Shown: positions 17,375 through 26,885, numbered from the stretch's first letter. The stretch is 64,000 nucleotides of DNA from Brachymonas denitrificans (GCF_907163135.1 NZ_CAJQUA010000001.1:1441001-1505000); one strand, 5' to 3'. The notes: a model not told the origin generated them from the letters alone. Translations and numbers: made by a program.

Positions 17375-18288
17375 GGGGCATCCTTTCGGGGTGAGGTAAA
17401 ACCGGCGCGCTGATGGCGGCGGTGGGAGAGCCAGCGCGGAATCATGCCGCCCTGGCTGGCGAACAGGAGGGAGAACAGGTAGACACCGCCGCACAGCAGG
17501 ATGATGGCGGGGCCGGACGGCAGGTCGACATGGAAGGACAGCAGCAGGCCGCCGTAGCCGCATGCCAGCGCGATGGCCACGGCCAGCAGCATGATGCTGC
17601 CCATGCGGTCGCGCCAGAGCCGTGCGGTGATGGCTGGCAGCATCATCAGGCCCACGGCCATCAAGGTGCCGAGCGCCTGGAAGCCGGCCACCAGGTTGAG
17701 CACGACCAGCATCAGGAACAGCACATGCCAGAGCGTGCCGCGCGCGCCCACGGCCTGCAGGAAAACGGGATCGACGATCTGCACCAGCAGCGGCCGGTAG
17801 ATAAGCGCCAGTACCACCAGCGTGATGCTGGCCACGCCGGCCACCAGCGTGAGCGTGGGCACGTCCACCGCCAGCACCGAACCGAACAGCAGGTGCAGCA
17901 GATCGACCTGGCTGCCCTGCCGGCTGACCATGAGCACGCCAATGGCCAGGCAGGTGAGGTAGAAGGCAGCGAAGTTGGCGTCTTCCTTGAGGCTGGAGTA
18001 GCGGCTGGCCAGGCCGACGCCCAGCGCCACCACCAGCCCGGCAACCAGTCCGCCCAGACCCATGGCGGTGATGTTGAAGCCGGCCAGCATGTAGCCGGCC
18101 GCCACGCCGGGCAACACCGCGTGGCTGATGGCGTCGCCCATCAGGCTCATGCGGCGCAGCATCAGCAGCACGCCGATGGGCGCGGCGCTGAGCGAGAGGA
18201 ACAGCACGCCGGCCAAGGCACGGCGCATGAAGTCGAATTCGAGGAAAGGGCCGATCAGCAGATCGTGCAGCAGGCTGGCGTCAATCAT
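17371..18288 (-). CDS. znuB: Zinc ABC transporter permease ZnuB
   Basis: 305-residue integral membrane subunit (ABC-3 family) with eight or nine hydrophobic helices. Family segments include LRRMSLMGDAISHAVLPGVAAG after helix 1 and TLMAVGLMMLPAITARLW late. The start ATG (MIDASLLHDLL) overlaps the ATPase gene end by eight bases and its own stop overlaps the znuA start by four, indicating strict translational coupling. The C-terminus is cytosolic and basic. Zinc specificity is inferred from the His-rich partner ZnuA. Confidence 0.92.
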   Translation of the reverse strand: MIDASLLHDLLIGPFLEFDFMRRALAGVLFLSLSAAPIGVLLMLRRMSLMGDAISHAVLPGVAAGYMLAGFNITAMGLGGLVAGLVVALGVGLASRYSSLKEDANFAAFYLTCLAIGVLMVSRQGSQVDLLHLLFGSVLAVDVPTLTLVAGVASITLVVLALIYRPLLVQIVDPVFLQAVGARGTLWHVLFLMLVVLNLVAGFQALGTLMAVGLMMLPAITARLWRDRMGSIMLLAVAIALACGYGGLLLSFHVDLPSGPAIILLCGGVYLFSLLFASQGGMIPRWLSHRRHQRAGFTSPRKDAP

Positions 18289-19054
18289 GGTGGTGATGGG
18301 CATGCTGCGTGGGAGCGAGTTGTTCGGGCTGCACATCGCACCATTCGTCGGCGCGCTCTTCCTGGCGGAAGCCGTCGGCCTGGTGCAGGTTCCCGGGGGT
18401 GAGGACCTGGCGCGAGGGGCCGCTGGCGACCACTTCGCGCGCCAGCAGCAGGGTGTTGTCGAACTGGCTGCGTGCCTGTTCGCGGTCGTGCACCACGGCA
18501 ATCACGCCCTTGCCGGCAGCGACGCAATCGCGCAGCACCTGCAGCAGGGCTTGCGTGGTGTGGGCATCCATGGCATTGAAGGGTTCGTCCAGCAGCAGGA
18601 AGCGCGCCTGCTGCACCAGCATGCGGGCGAACAGCACGCGCTGGAACTGGCCGCTGGAGAGGGCCGCGATCGGGCGCTGCGCCTGGGCGGACATGCCGAC
18701 GCGCTCCAGCGCCTCGTGCACACGGGCGCGCTGCTGCGGACGCAGGCCGCCGAAACTGCCCATTTCGTGCCACAGGCCGAGCGCGGTGAGTTCGAACACG
18801 CTCATGGGCAGGGTGCGGTCGATTTCGGCCAGTTGCGGCAGGTAGGCCAGGTCGTGCCGCTGCAGGCCCTGCCAGTGCACGGTGCCGGTGTCTATGGGCA
18901 GCAGGCGCATCATGGCCTTGAGCAGCGTGCTTTTGCCGGCGCCGTTGGGGCCGAAGATGGCCCAGGAGCTGCCTTCGTCGAAGCGTGCGTAGACATGGTG
19001 CACGGCGGGCACGCTGCGGTAGCTGACGGTGATGTTGTCGAGCACGAGCGGCAT
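18281..19054 (-). CDS. znuC: Zinc ABC transporter ATP-binding protein ZnuC
   Basis: 257-residue ATPase energising the importer. Walker A GPNGAGKST, signature LSSGQ (the G-G-Q variant common in metal transporters), Walker B FLLLDEP and the switch histidine in VVHDREQ are all visible. The C-terminus ends in HAHHHHD, a possible metal-sensing or metal-buffering tail. The start (MPLVLDNITVSY) lies two bases after the stop of a 31-residue membrane ORF, so translation is probably coupled to it. Followed by znuB with an eight-base overlap. Confidence 0.93.
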   Translation of the reverse strand: MPLVLDNITVSYRSVPAVHHVYARFDEGSSWAIFGPNGAGKSTLLKAMMRLLPIDTGTVHWQGLQRHDLAYLPQLAEIDRTLPMSVFELTALGLWHEMGSFGGLRPQQRARVHEALERVGMSAQAQRPIAALSSGQFQRVLFARMLVQQARFLLLDEPFNAMDAHTTQALLQVLRDCVAAGKGVIAVVHDREQARSQFDNTLLLAREVVASGPSRQVLTPGNLHQADGFRQEERADEWCDVQPEQLAPTQHAHHHHD

Positions 19055-19056
19055 GG

Positions 19057-19152
19057 TCAGACCACCGCAAAGTAGATGAGCCAGATCAGGGCAAGCAGCA
19101 CGGCTACCCAGAGCAGGCGCCACAGCATGCCATCGAGCAGGAGGGATTTCAT
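19057..19152 (-). CDS. Small membrane protein heading the zinc uptake operon (31 aa, putative)
   Basis: Reading the minus strand from 19152 gives 31 codons: a basic N-terminus (MKSLLLDGMLWRLL) then one strongly hydrophobic helix rich in Trp, Leu, Val and Ile, ending FAVV and TGA. Two bases separate that TGA from the znuC ATG. No Shine-Dalgarno precedes the ATG, which lowers confidence. The composition and tight packing against znuC argue for a real single-pass protein, either a small regulator of the transporter or a translated leader controlling znuC. Confidence 0.5.
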   Translation of the reverse strand: MKSLLLDGMLWRLLWVAVLLALIWLIYFAVV

Positions 19153-19197
19153 GGAAAAACGGGGAGAAAAAGGCAGCAAGGCATGGGGCGCATTACT

Positions 19198-19210
19198 GCA
19201 ACAATGTTGC
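19198..19210. promoter_or_regulatory. Palindrome GCAACA-A-TGTTGC, probable Zur operator
   Basis: Six-bp perfect arms around one base in the 78-base gap upstream of the zinc operon, the only place its promoter can lie. Zinc uptake operons in proteobacteria are normally repressed by Zur at AT/CA-rich palindromes. The Zur assignment is inferred from context. Confidence 0.55.
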
Positions 19211-19230
19211 GATTGTAGCCGATGCACCGA

Positions 19231-20151
19231 TCAGGGTGCGGGCCGCGCTGCCGGACGGAGGTGATCCGGCCAGCGCGGCGGCGTCCAGCGTGCGGCCTCG
19301 CGCTGGTGATAGGCCCGCAGGATCAGCCAGGCAGCCAGTCCGACGAGCAGCAGTTGCACGATGGCCGTGACCCACTCGACCTGCGTCATGAACAGCGCCT
19401 CCCGCAGACGGTTGGTCAGGATGGCGTCGAGGAAGGCGGTCTGGTTGTTCAGGGTATGCAGCGCAATCGCTGCTTCCAGCCCGCCCGTGCGCCAGCTGAG
19501 CCATCCGAACAGCAGGCCCAGGCCGAAGCGGGCCAGGAACAGGGGTCCGTCCTGCGGACCGTGCACCATGGCAAACAGCAGCGAGGGAATCAGCAGGGAC
19601 ATGGCGACCGCCACCCCGCGACGGCGCCACCAGCTGCCCACGATCTGGGCCGCCAGGCCACGGAATGCCATCTCCTCGCCCGCACATTGCAGCGGCGTGA
19701 GCAGCACCATCATCAGCAGCGGCCAGAACCATTCGCTGCGCAGGTTGATGGGATGGGGCGCGACCAGGAACAGATCCAGCAGCAACAGCGGCCCCATGGC
19801 CAGCCAGCCCACGGCCCAGGCGCGCAACAGCCAGCCCCAGCGCATGCGCTGCCATAGCGAGAGCAGGGAGCCCGCAGGGTGCAGAAAACCCAGCCGCACC
19901 GCCAGCAGGCTGGCGGGAATCAGCCCGATCAGCGACAGGTTGAGCAGAAGCAGCATTTGCGGCATCGCATCCATGCCGGGCGCCCAGCCGGACCAATCGA
20001 TCAACAAGCGCAGGCCGTACAGCGTGCCACCGTAGAACAGGCCGAATACCAGCAGGGCCAGCCATGGATTCCACCAGCGGCTGCCCTGGGCGCGCTGCCA
20101 TTGCGGGTAGCTGACGGATTCGGACAGGGTCGGAGCGCCGGGACGGTTCAT
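19231..20151 (-). CDS. CPBP-family intramembrane glutamic endopeptidase
   Basis: 306 residues with about eight hydrophobic helices. The CAAX-protease/bacteriocin-processing (CPBP) motifs are present: AGEEMAFRG (EExxxR), FAMVHGPQDG and LHTLNNQTAF, giving the catalytic Glu and His residues. The C-terminal tail is basic and Pro-rich. Bacterial members act in membrane-protein processing or self-immunity; this one has no bacteriocin genes nearby, so its substrate is unknown. The start MNRPGAPT is chosen over a longer reading that would overlap the divergent gene's promoter. Confidence 0.87.
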   Translation of the reverse strand: MNRPGAPTLSESVSYPQWQRAQGSRWWNPWLALLVFGLFYGGTLYGLRLLIDWSGWAPGMDAMPQMLLLLNLSLIGLIPASLLAVRLGFLHPAGSLLSLWQRMRWGWLLRAWAVGWLAMGPLLLLDLFLVAPHPINLRSEWFWPLLMMVLLTPLQCAGEEMAFRGLAAQIVGSWWRRRGVAVAMSLLIPSLLFAMVHGPQDGPLFLARFGLGLLFGWLSWRTGGLEAAIALHTLNNQTAFLDAILTNRLREALFMTQVEWVTAIVQLLLVGLAAWLILRAYHQREAARWTPPRWPDHLRPAARPAP

Positions 20152-20254
20152 GCCGCGATGGTAGCGCAGCCCATGCCCTGCCCTACTGGAAAACCTCAGT
20201 AGCCCCGGGCTGACCGGTTTTCTATGATACGACCGTTCTTTTTCGGGAGACGGT

Positions 20255-21877
20255 GTGGAGCGACATGCGGGCGATATCCTGATCATCGGAGCCGGACTGG
20301 CGGGGATTGTGTGCGCCCTGCGCCTGCTGGATCAGGGCCGGCGCGTGCTGCTGCTGGACCGCGACAGCGAACAGAATCTGGGTGGACTGGCGAAGGAGAG
20401 CTTTGGCGGCATCCTGCTGGTGGATACGCCCGAACAGCGGCGCCAGCGCATCCAGGATTCACCGGACCGCGCCCTGCAGGACTGGCTGCGCTTCGGCGCG
20501 TTCGGCCGCGACGAAAGTATCGACCACTGGCCCCGCCGTTGGGCCGAGCATTATGTGCACGACTGTCTGCAGGATGTGTACCACTGGCTGCGGGCGCAGG
20601 GGCTGTCATTCCTGCCGCTGCCGCTGTGGGTGGAGCGCGGCATGACGCCCGAGGGCGGCGGCAACACGGTGCCGCGCTGGCATGTGGTGTGGGGCACCGG
20701 GCATGGCCTGATGCAGACGCTGGTGCAACGCCTGCTGCAGCACCCGCAGCGCGAGCGGCTGACGCTGCTGTGCGGGCATCGGGTGGAGAGTCTGCTGACG
20801 AGCGCGGGAGGCGTCCACGGATGCAGCGGCCTGCGCGAGGATACCGGAGTGCCGTTCGAGGCCGAAGCACCGGTCGTGGTGGTGGCTGCCGGCGGCATCA
20901 ATGGCAATCTGGATCTGGTGCGGCATCATTGGCATGCGGACTGGAGCCGGCCACCGCAGGGGCTGCTCAACGGCGCGCATCCTTTTGCCGATGGCCGGCT
21001 GCATCGCGCAGCGCAGCAGGCCGGCGCCGAGCTGACGCATCTGGACCGGCAGTGGAACTACGCGGCCGGCATCCGCCACTGGCGGCCGCGCAAGCCGGAC
21101 CATGGGCTGTCGCTGGTGCCGCCGCGCTCGGCGCTGTGGCTGAACTGGCGCGGCGAGCGCATCTGGCCACCGCTGGTCAGCGGCTATGACACGCGCGATC
21201 TGGTGACGCAGATCTGCGCGCAGGAGCGCCCCTGGTCCTGGCAACTGCTCAACCGCCGCATCGCGCTGAAGGAGCTGGCGATTTCCGGGGCCGAGTTCAA
21301 TCCGTCCATCCGCGAGCACAGCAAGCTGGGCTTGCTGCGCGAACTGCTGCTGGGCAACCGGCGGCTGGTGGACGAGGTGCTGGCGCACAGCACGGACGTG
21401 GTGGTGGCGCAATCGCTGGAGGAACTGGCCGAACGCATGAACGCCCTGCAGGGCGGCGATGCTGTCCAGGCAGAAACGCTGTGCGACGGGGTTGCGCGTT
21501 ACGACGCCGAAGTCGCCAAGGGCGAGGCCAGCACCGATCCGCAACGCCAGCGCATCGCCGAACTGCGACGCTGGAAAGGCGACCGGCTGCGCATCTGCAA
21601 GGCCCAGCCGATTCTGGACGGAAAGGCGCTGCCGCTGATCGCCATCCGCGAAAACATCATCAGCCGCAAGAGCCTGGGCGGCATGCACACCAATCTGGCC
21701 TGCGAGGCACTGCGGCCGGATGGCAGCACCATTCCCGGCCTGTACGCGATTGGCGAGGCTGCCGGTTTCGGCGGTGGCGGCATGAACGGGCTGCGCGCGC
21801 TGGAAGGCACTTTTCTCGGGGGCTGCATTTACAGTGCGCAACGTCTTGCGCGTGCCCTTTCCGGCGCAGGCGGGTAG
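20255..21877 (+). CDS. FAD-dependent oxidoreductase (FAD-binding dehydrogenase / KsdD-like)
   Basis: 540 residues with an N-terminal FAD-binding Rossmann motif (IIGAGLAGIVCALRLL, then RVLLLDRD) and a C-terminal FAD-contacting segment (GLYAIGEAAGFGGGGMNGLRALEG) of the fumarate-reductase/3-ketosteroid-dehydrogenase superfamily. There is no signal peptide, so it is cytosolic. The start codon is GTG with GGGAGA a few bases upstream. Thirty-six bases separate it from a ThDP-dependent enzyme gene on the same strand, suggesting one pathway. I cannot name the substrate. KsdD is a fold resemblance, not an assignment. Confidence 0.85.
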   Translation: MERHAGDILIIGAGLAGIVCALRLLDQGRRVLLLDRDSEQNLGGLAKESFGGILLVDTPEQRRQRIQDSPDRALQDWLRFGAFGRDESIDHWPRRWAEHYVHDCLQDVYHWLRAQGLSFLPLPLWVERGMTPEGGGNTVPRWHVVWGTGHGLMQTLVQRLLQHPQRERLTLLCGHRVESLLTSAGGVHGCSGLREDTGVPFEAEAPVVVVAAGGINGNLDLVRHHWHADWSRPPQGLLNGAHPFADGRLHRAAQQAGAELTHLDRQWNYAAGIRHWRPRKPDHGLSLVPPRSALWLNWRGERIWPPLVSGYDTRDLVTQICAQERPWSWQLLNRRIALKELAISGAEFNPSIREHSKLGLLRELLLGNRRLVDEVLAHSTDVVVAQSLEELAERMNALQGGDAVQAETLCDGVARYDAEVAKGEASTDPQRQRIAELRRWKGDRLRICKAQPILDGKALPLIAIRENIISRKSLGGMHTNLACEALRPDGSTIPGLYAIGEAAGFGGGGMNGLRALEGTFLGGCIYSAQRLARALSGAGG

Positions 21878-21913
21878 TATGGCCCCATCCCCCACGCAAA
21901 CGCAGGCCCAGCC

Positions 21914-23680
21914 ATGAAGAAGACCGCCGCACAACTGGCCGTGCATGCCCTGGAGCAGCTCGGCATTACCCATACCTTCGGCATACCCGGGGTGCACAAC
22001 ACCGAGCTGTACGACGCGCTGGCGCACAGCCGCCAGATCACGCCACTGCTGGTGACACACGAGGGCGGTGGCGCCTTCATGGCCGATGCCTTCAGCCGCC
22101 TGAACTGGGGTGGCATCGGCGCCGAAGGGGCAGCGCGCGCCATCGGCACGCTGGCCATCGTGCCGGCGGCCGGGCTGACGCACGCGGCCAGCGGCATCGG
22201 CGAGGCCTATCTGGCCGGCGTGCCCATGCTGGTGCTGACCGGCGGCACGCGCACCGACAGCGGCCGGCGCTACCAGTTGCACGGCATCGACCAGCTGGAG
22301 ATGGCGCGGGGCTTTACCAAGGCCGCGTTCCGTGTGATGACGCATGAGCAGGTGGTGCCCACGCTGTTCGAGGCATACCGGATTGCCACTTCGGACGTGC
22401 CGGGGCCGGTACTGGTGGAATTGCCGGTCAACCTGCAGATCTTTACCGGCGATGCCGGCAAGCTGCCCGCATGGCAGTCGCCGGAGCCCCCTGCACTGCC
22501 CGATGCCGCGCTGGTCCGCCAGGCGGCCGATGTGCTGCTGCAGGCACGCCAGGCAGGTTTGTTCGTGGGCTGGGGCGCGCGTGGCGCACAGGTCGAACTG
22601 ATGGAGCTGGCCGAGCTGCTGCAGATGCCGGTCAGCACCACACTGCAGGGACTGGCGGTTTTTCCGGGCAACCATCCGCTGCATGCGGGGTTTGGCTTCA
22701 GCCGCTCGGCCGTACCGGCGGCGCAGCATGCCTTCCGCCAGTGCGATGCCCTGCTGGCGGTGGGCGCGCGCTTTGCCGAAATCCCGACCGGCAGCTTTGG
22801 CGCGCGCGTGCCCCAGGCGCTGGTGCATGTCGATATCGACCCGGAAGTGCCCGGTGCCAACTATCCGGCCCAGGTAGCGCTGGTGGGCGATGCGCAGCCG
22901 GTGCTGCGCGCGCTGCTGCAGGAACTGCGCGGCCGCAAGCCGGAGCGCAGCCCCAATACCCGGCTGCAGCACCAGATTGCCGGCGACAAGGCTGCCTATC
23001 TGGACGGCTGGCTCAAGCAGGGAGACCCCGCGCGCGTCAATCCCGCAGCCTTCTTTGCCAGCCTGCGCAAGCAGATGCCGGCCGACAGCATCACCGTGCT
23101 GGACGATGGCAACCACACCTTTCTGGCGGCCGAGCTGTACGCCTGGCCGCAAGGCAGTGCACTGCTGACGCCGAGCGATTTCAATGCCATGGGTTATGCC
23201 GTTCCGGCCGCCATCGGGGCGCGGCTGGCGCATCCGGAGCGCGAGGTGGTCGCCATCGTCGGCGATGGCGGCTTTGCCATGAGCTGCATGGAGATCATGA
23301 CCGCCACGGCCAATGGCCTGGGGGTGGTTTTCTGCGTATTCAACGATGGCGCGCTGGCACAGATCGCGCAGGCGCAGCAACTGCCCTACCAGCGCCAGAC
23401 CTGCACCCTGCTGCCGCACCGCATCGGCCTGCAGGGCGTGGCGCAGGCCACGGGCGCCGCCTATGTGCCCATGCCGGACAACCACTGCATCGACAGCGCC
23501 ATCGCCGAAGCGCGCAAGCTGGCAGCGCAGGGGCGGCCGGTGATCGTGGATGTGGCGATCGACTACAGCCGGCCCACCACCTTCACGCAGGGCACGACCA
23601 GGACCAACTTCCGCAGCTTCCCGCTGGGGCAGAAGCTGCGCTTCCTGCGGCGGATCGTGGGACGCAAGCTGGGGCGCTGA
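21914..23680 (+). CDS. Thiamine diphosphate-dependent enzyme (acetolactate synthase-like)
   Basis: 588 residues with the three-domain ThDP enzyme layout. The PYR domain holds the activating Glu in VTHEGGGAFMADAFSR. The middle domain is around residues 195-330. The C-terminal PP domain has the cofactor motif GDGGFAMSCME, ending VVFCVFNDG. Relatives include acetolactate synthase, benzoylformate decarboxylase and glyoxylate carboligase, but the sequence does not fix the substrate. There is no adjacent ilvH-type regulatory subunit, so a catabolic carboligase or decarboxylase is more likely than branched-chain synthesis. Probably co-transcribed with the FAD oxidoreductase before it. Confidence 0.86.
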   Translation: MKKTAAQLAVHALEQLGITHTFGIPGVHNTELYDALAHSRQITPLLVTHEGGGAFMADAFSRLNWGGIGAEGAARAIGTLAIVPAAGLTHAASGIGEAYLAGVPMLVLTGGTRTDSGRRYQLHGIDQLEMARGFTKAAFRVMTHEQVVPTLFEAYRIATSDVPGPVLVELPVNLQIFTGDAGKLPAWQSPEPPALPDAALVRQAADVLLQARQAGLFVGWGARGAQVELMELAELLQMPVSTTLQGLAVFPGNHPLHAGFGFSRSAVPAAQHAFRQCDALLAVGARFAEIPTGSFGARVPQALVHVDIDPEVPGANYPAQVALVGDAQPVLRALLQELRGRKPERSPNTRLQHQIAGDKAAYLDGWLKQGDPARVNPAAFFASLRKQMPADSITVLDDGNHTFLAAELYAWPQGSALLTPSDFNAMGYAVPAAIGARLAHPEREVVAIVGDGGFAMSCMEIMTATANGLGVVFCVFNDGALAQIAQAQQLPYQRQTCTLLPHRIGLQGVAQATGAAYVPMPDNHCIDSAIAEARKLAAQGRPVIVDVAIDYSRPTTFTQGTTRTNFRSFPLGQKLRFLRRIVGRKLGR

Positions 23681-23744
23681 CCATGGCGGACGGCTTCAGG
23701 GTCATCGTGTTTGCCTCGCGAACCCACAGGCACGCCCCTGCGAC

Positions 23745-24617
23745 TCAGGCCAGCTTGCCATCCCGGAAATCCCGCAGCGCCTGGTAGACCTGCTCCTGCG
23801 AGTTCATCACGAACGGACCGTACTGCACGATGGGCTCGCCCAGCGGCCGGCCGGCAATCAGCAGCAGGCGGGCATTTTCCGCCGCTTGCAGGCGCACGCC
23901 ATCGGCACCAGCGGCATTGTCCAGAATCGCCATGCGCTGCGCAGGCACCATGGTGTCGCCGATCTGCACGCTGCCCTCGTAGACATGGACAAAGGCGTTA
24001 TGCCCTGTCGGCAAGGCCTGGGCAAATCCGGCGCGTGCGGGCAGGTGGATGTCGAGGTACAGCGGCTGTGTTGCGGCGCGTGTCACTGCCCCTGTCACGC
24101 CGTGGCTTTCGCCGGCAATCACCGTCACCTCCGCCCCTTCTGCCGTACGCAAGCGCGGCAGCTCTTCGGCCTTGAAGTCGCGGTACCACGGTGCGCTCAT
24201 CTTGTCGGACGCTGGCAGGTTCAGCCAAAGCTGGAAACCCGCCATGCGCCCTTCTTCCTGCTGCGGAATCTCGGAATGGATCACCCCGCGCCCGGCTGTC
24301 ATCCACTGCACGCCGCCACTTTCCAGCAGGCCCTCGTTGCCCGCGCTGTCGCGGTGCAGCATGCGCCCGGCCAGCATGTAGGTAATGGTTTCGAAGCCGC
24401 GGTGCGGGTGGTCGGGGAAGCCGGCGATGTAGTCGTCCGGATGGTCGCTGCCGAAGGCGTCCAGCATCAGGAACGGGTCCAGGCGTTGCTGCAGTTCCTG
24501 CGTGAGCACGCGGGTGAGGCGCACGCCCGCGCCGTCGGACGTGGCCATGCCCGTCACGAGGCGCTCCACCCCGCGCGATTGCTGCACGGTTGCGGCCAGG
24601 GGGTTGGAATCTGTCAT
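23745..24617 (-). CDS. Pirin family protein
   Basis: 290 residues, cytosolic bicupin. The pirin signature FPDHPHRGFETITYMLAG supplies iron ligands, with further ligands in GRGVIHSEIPQQ. Bacterial pirins are iron-binding proteins; some (YhaK, YhhW) have quercetinase activity. The C-terminal cupin half has VQIGDTMVPAQRMAIL and ends with a short helix. Converges on the ThDP enzyme; diverges from an LLM flavin enzyme over about 140 bases. Confidence 0.93.
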   Translation of the reverse strand: MTDSNPLAATVQQSRGVERLVTGMATSDGAGVRLTRVLTQELQQRLDPFLMLDAFGSDHPDDYIAGFPDHPHRGFETITYMLAGRMLHRDSAGNEGLLESGGVQWMTAGRGVIHSEIPQQEEGRMAGFQLWLNLPASDKMSAPWYRDFKAEELPRLRTAEGAEVTVIAGESHGVTGAVTRAATQPLYLDIHLPARAGFAQALPTGHNAFVHVYEGSVQIGDTMVPAQRMAILDNAAGADGVRLQAAENARLLLIAGRPLGEPIVQYGPFVMNSQEQVYQALRDFRDGKLA

Positions 24618-24760
24618 GGTGTTCTCCTCGTGCGCGGCAGCGCCGCCGTTGTCAGGCCGTGCCTGACGATGGGTTTACTTTATAGGGGAAAAACTTGATT
24701 CCCGCCCGTTTGCGCCCATGTCCCATTGCAAGCACTCTTGCCGGCGCGCACAATGAAATC

Positions 24761-25759
24761 ATGAAAACCTTGGCCACTACCCCCTTCTCCATGCTTGATC
24801 TGGTCGCCGTGCGTGAAGGCGGCAGCGTGGCCGATGCGCTGGCGATTGCCCTGCGCACCGCGCAACACGCCGAGCAGTTGGGCTTCACGCGCTATTGGCT
24901 GGCGGAGCATCACAACATGCCCGGCATCGCCAGCTCGGCCACTGCCGTGCTGGTGGGGCATATCGCCGGCGGCACGCAGCGCATGCGCATCGGCTCGGGC
25001 GGCGTGATGCTGCCCAACCACGCACCGCTGGTGGTGGCGGAAGCCTTTGGCACGCTGGCCGAGCTCTATCCGGGCCGCATCGACCTGGGCTTGGGTCGCG
25101 CGCCGGGCACCGATCCCGTCACCATGCGTGCGCTGCGCCGCGACCGCACCGAAACCGCCGACGATTTCCCGCGCGAAGTGGCCGAGTTGCAGCATTATCT
25201 CGGCGCGCCGCAACCCGGCCAGAAGGTCATCGCCAACCCCGGCGCCAATACGCAGGTACCGATCTGGCTGCTGGGCTCCAGCCTGTTCAGCGCCCAGCTG
25301 GCCGCCGAGCGGGGCCTGCCCTACGCCTTTGCCTCGCACTTTGCCCCGCAGATGCTGCTGCAGGCGCTGGATCTCTACCGCCGCAACTTCAAGCCCTCCG
25401 CACAGCTGGACAAACCCTATGCCATCATCGGCGTGCCCCTGGTGGCAGCGCCCACGGATGAAGAAGCCCACTACTTGGCCAGCAGCCTGTTCCAGCGAGT
25501 GATCGGCATTCTCACCGGCAAGCGCGGCCTGTTGCCACCGCCGCGCGAAAGCTATCTGGATTCGCTCTCGCCGCAGGAAATGGCGGGCTTGCAGCAATTC
25601 CTGTCCTGCGCCGTCATTGGCAGCCCGGATACCGTACGCAATGGCATGCAGCAACTGCTCGACGCCACCCAGGCCGACGAGATGATGCTGGTGTGCGATG
25701 TATTCGATCCGGCCTTGCGGCTGCGGGCCCTGGACCTGGCGGTGCAGGCGCGCGGCTGA
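24761..25759 (+). CDS. LLM class flavin-dependent oxidoreductase
   Basis: 332 residues of a luciferase-like monooxygenase TIM barrel. Family landmarks are the N-terminal [49 protein letters not shown] and the mid-protein PIWLLGSS. These enzymes use FMNH2 or F420H2; substrate unknown. The start at MKTLATTPF is preferred because upstream codons are not family-like. Stands alone between divergent pirin and an EamA exporter, about 100 bases before the latter. Confidence 0.9.
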   Translation: MKTLATTPFSMLDLVAVREGGSVADALAIALRTAQHAEQLGFTRYWLAEHHNMPGIASSATAVLVGHIAGGTQRMRIGSGGVMLPNHAPLVVAEAFGTLAELYPGRIDLGLGRAPGTDPVTMRALRRDRTETADDFPREVAELQHYLGAPQPGQKVIANPGANTQVPIWLLGSSLFSAQLAAERGLPYAFASHFAPQMLLQALDLYRRNFKPSAQLDKPYAIIGVPLVAAPTDEEAHYLASSLFQRVIGILTGKRGLLPPPRESYLDSLSPQEMAGLQQFLSCAVIGSPDTVRNGMQQLLDATQADEMMLVCDVFDPALRLRALDLAVQARG

Positions 25760-25858
25760 GCCTGCGATTCGGGGAACCGATCCGCGCCCTGCCCGTTCTG
25801 CATGGACCATAGCGGAACTCCACCGGGATGCCCCACAGGCGCGCTACCATAGCGCGCT

Positions 25859-26839
25859 ATGCCGAAATCCTCTCCGCTGCCGCGCCTGCTGCTGGCCTCC
25901 CTGCTGGCCTGCTACCTGATCTGGGGCTCCACCTATCTTGCCATCCGCTTCGCGCTGGAGAGCTTCCCGCCGTTCTGGGGGATGGGCACGCGCTTTCTGG
26001 TCGCCGGCAGCCTGCTGATGGGCTGGATGCTGTGGCGGGAGGGGCGTGCTGCGCTGCCTGCACCGCGCCAGTGGCTGCATGCCCTGGTAATCGGCGCCAT
26101 GATGCTCGGCGGCGGCATGGGGCTGACGGCCAATGCCGAGGTCTATGTCGGCTCCGGCCTGATTGCCACCTTCATCGCCGTGGTGCCCATGATGGTGAGC
26201 GCGCTCGGCCTGCTGTTCGGGCAGCGTCCGAACCGGCTGGAAGTGGCAGGGATGCTGGTCGGCCTGGCCGGCGTGCTGCTGCTGATGCGCGGCGCCAGCT
26301 TCAGCGGCGAGCCGCTCGGCATCCTGTTCATCGTCGGCGCCACCCTGCTCTGGTCGCTCGGCTCGGTACTCTCGACCACGCGCACGCCGCTGGCTTCGGG
26401 GCCTGCCGGTTTCGCCAGCGAAATGCTGTGCGGCGGCCTCGTGCTGATGCTGCTCTCGGTCCTGGCCGGCGAGCCGGCGCCGCTCTGGCCGCCCACCCCG
26501 GCGGCGGCCATCGCCTGGATCTACCTCGTCGTGTTCGGCTCGCTGATTGCCTTCAGCGCCTACCTCTACCTGCTGGCCCACGCCTCGCCCGCACTGGCGA
26601 CCAGCTATGCCTTCGTCAATCCGGTAATCGCACTGCTGCTGGGCGTGTGGCTGGGCGGCGAGGTGGTGACGCGCGGGGAATGGCTGGCCTCGGGCGTGAT
26701 CCTGCTCGGCGTGGTGCTGATTTTCCGGGGCAGGCAAGTGCGCCCTGCCATCGCTTCAACACCTGGCACAGGCGCCGCCACAGACGCTCCCTCTGCCGTG
26801 ACCGGCGCGGCCAGAGTCCCATCCGCCACCGACCATTGA
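25859..26839 (+). CDS. yedA: EamA/DMT family exporter (YedA-like)
   Basis: 326 residues, ten hydrophobic helices arranged as two EamA repeats. The first begins LLACYLIWGSTYLAIRFALESFPP; the second includes ATLLWSLGSVLSTTRTPL and AFVNPVIALLLGVWLGGEVV. Closest remembered family is YedA, an inner-membrane drug/metabolite exporter. The last ~35 residues are soluble and Thr/Ala-rich. Substrate unknown. It precedes the UbiH-type hydroxylase gene by 46 bases on the same strand. Confidence 0.85.
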   Translation: MPKSSPLPRLLLASLLACYLIWGSTYLAIRFALESFPPFWGMGTRFLVAGSLLMGWMLWREGRAALPAPRQWLHALVIGAMMLGGGMGLTANAEVYVGSGLIATFIAVVPMMVSALGLLFGQRPNRLEVAGMLVGLAGVLLLMRGASFSGEPLGILFIVGATLLWSLGSVLSTTRTPLASGPAGFASEMLCGGLVLMLLSVLAGEPAPLWPPTPAAAIAWIYLVVFGSLIAFSAYLYLLAHASPALATSYAFVNPVIALLLGVWLGGEVVTRGEWLASGVILLGVVLIFRGRQVRPAIASTPGTGAATDAPSAVTGAARVPSATDH

Positions 26840-26885
26840 CCCGCATCAAGCTGCGCAGCACCGGGGCTGGCTACACTGCCTCGCC

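Noticed and set aside
20606-23485. Long open frame antisense to the FAD and ThDP genes (~960 codons)
   Set aside because: Same GC-bias shadow effect; both sense genes have complete cofactor motifs.
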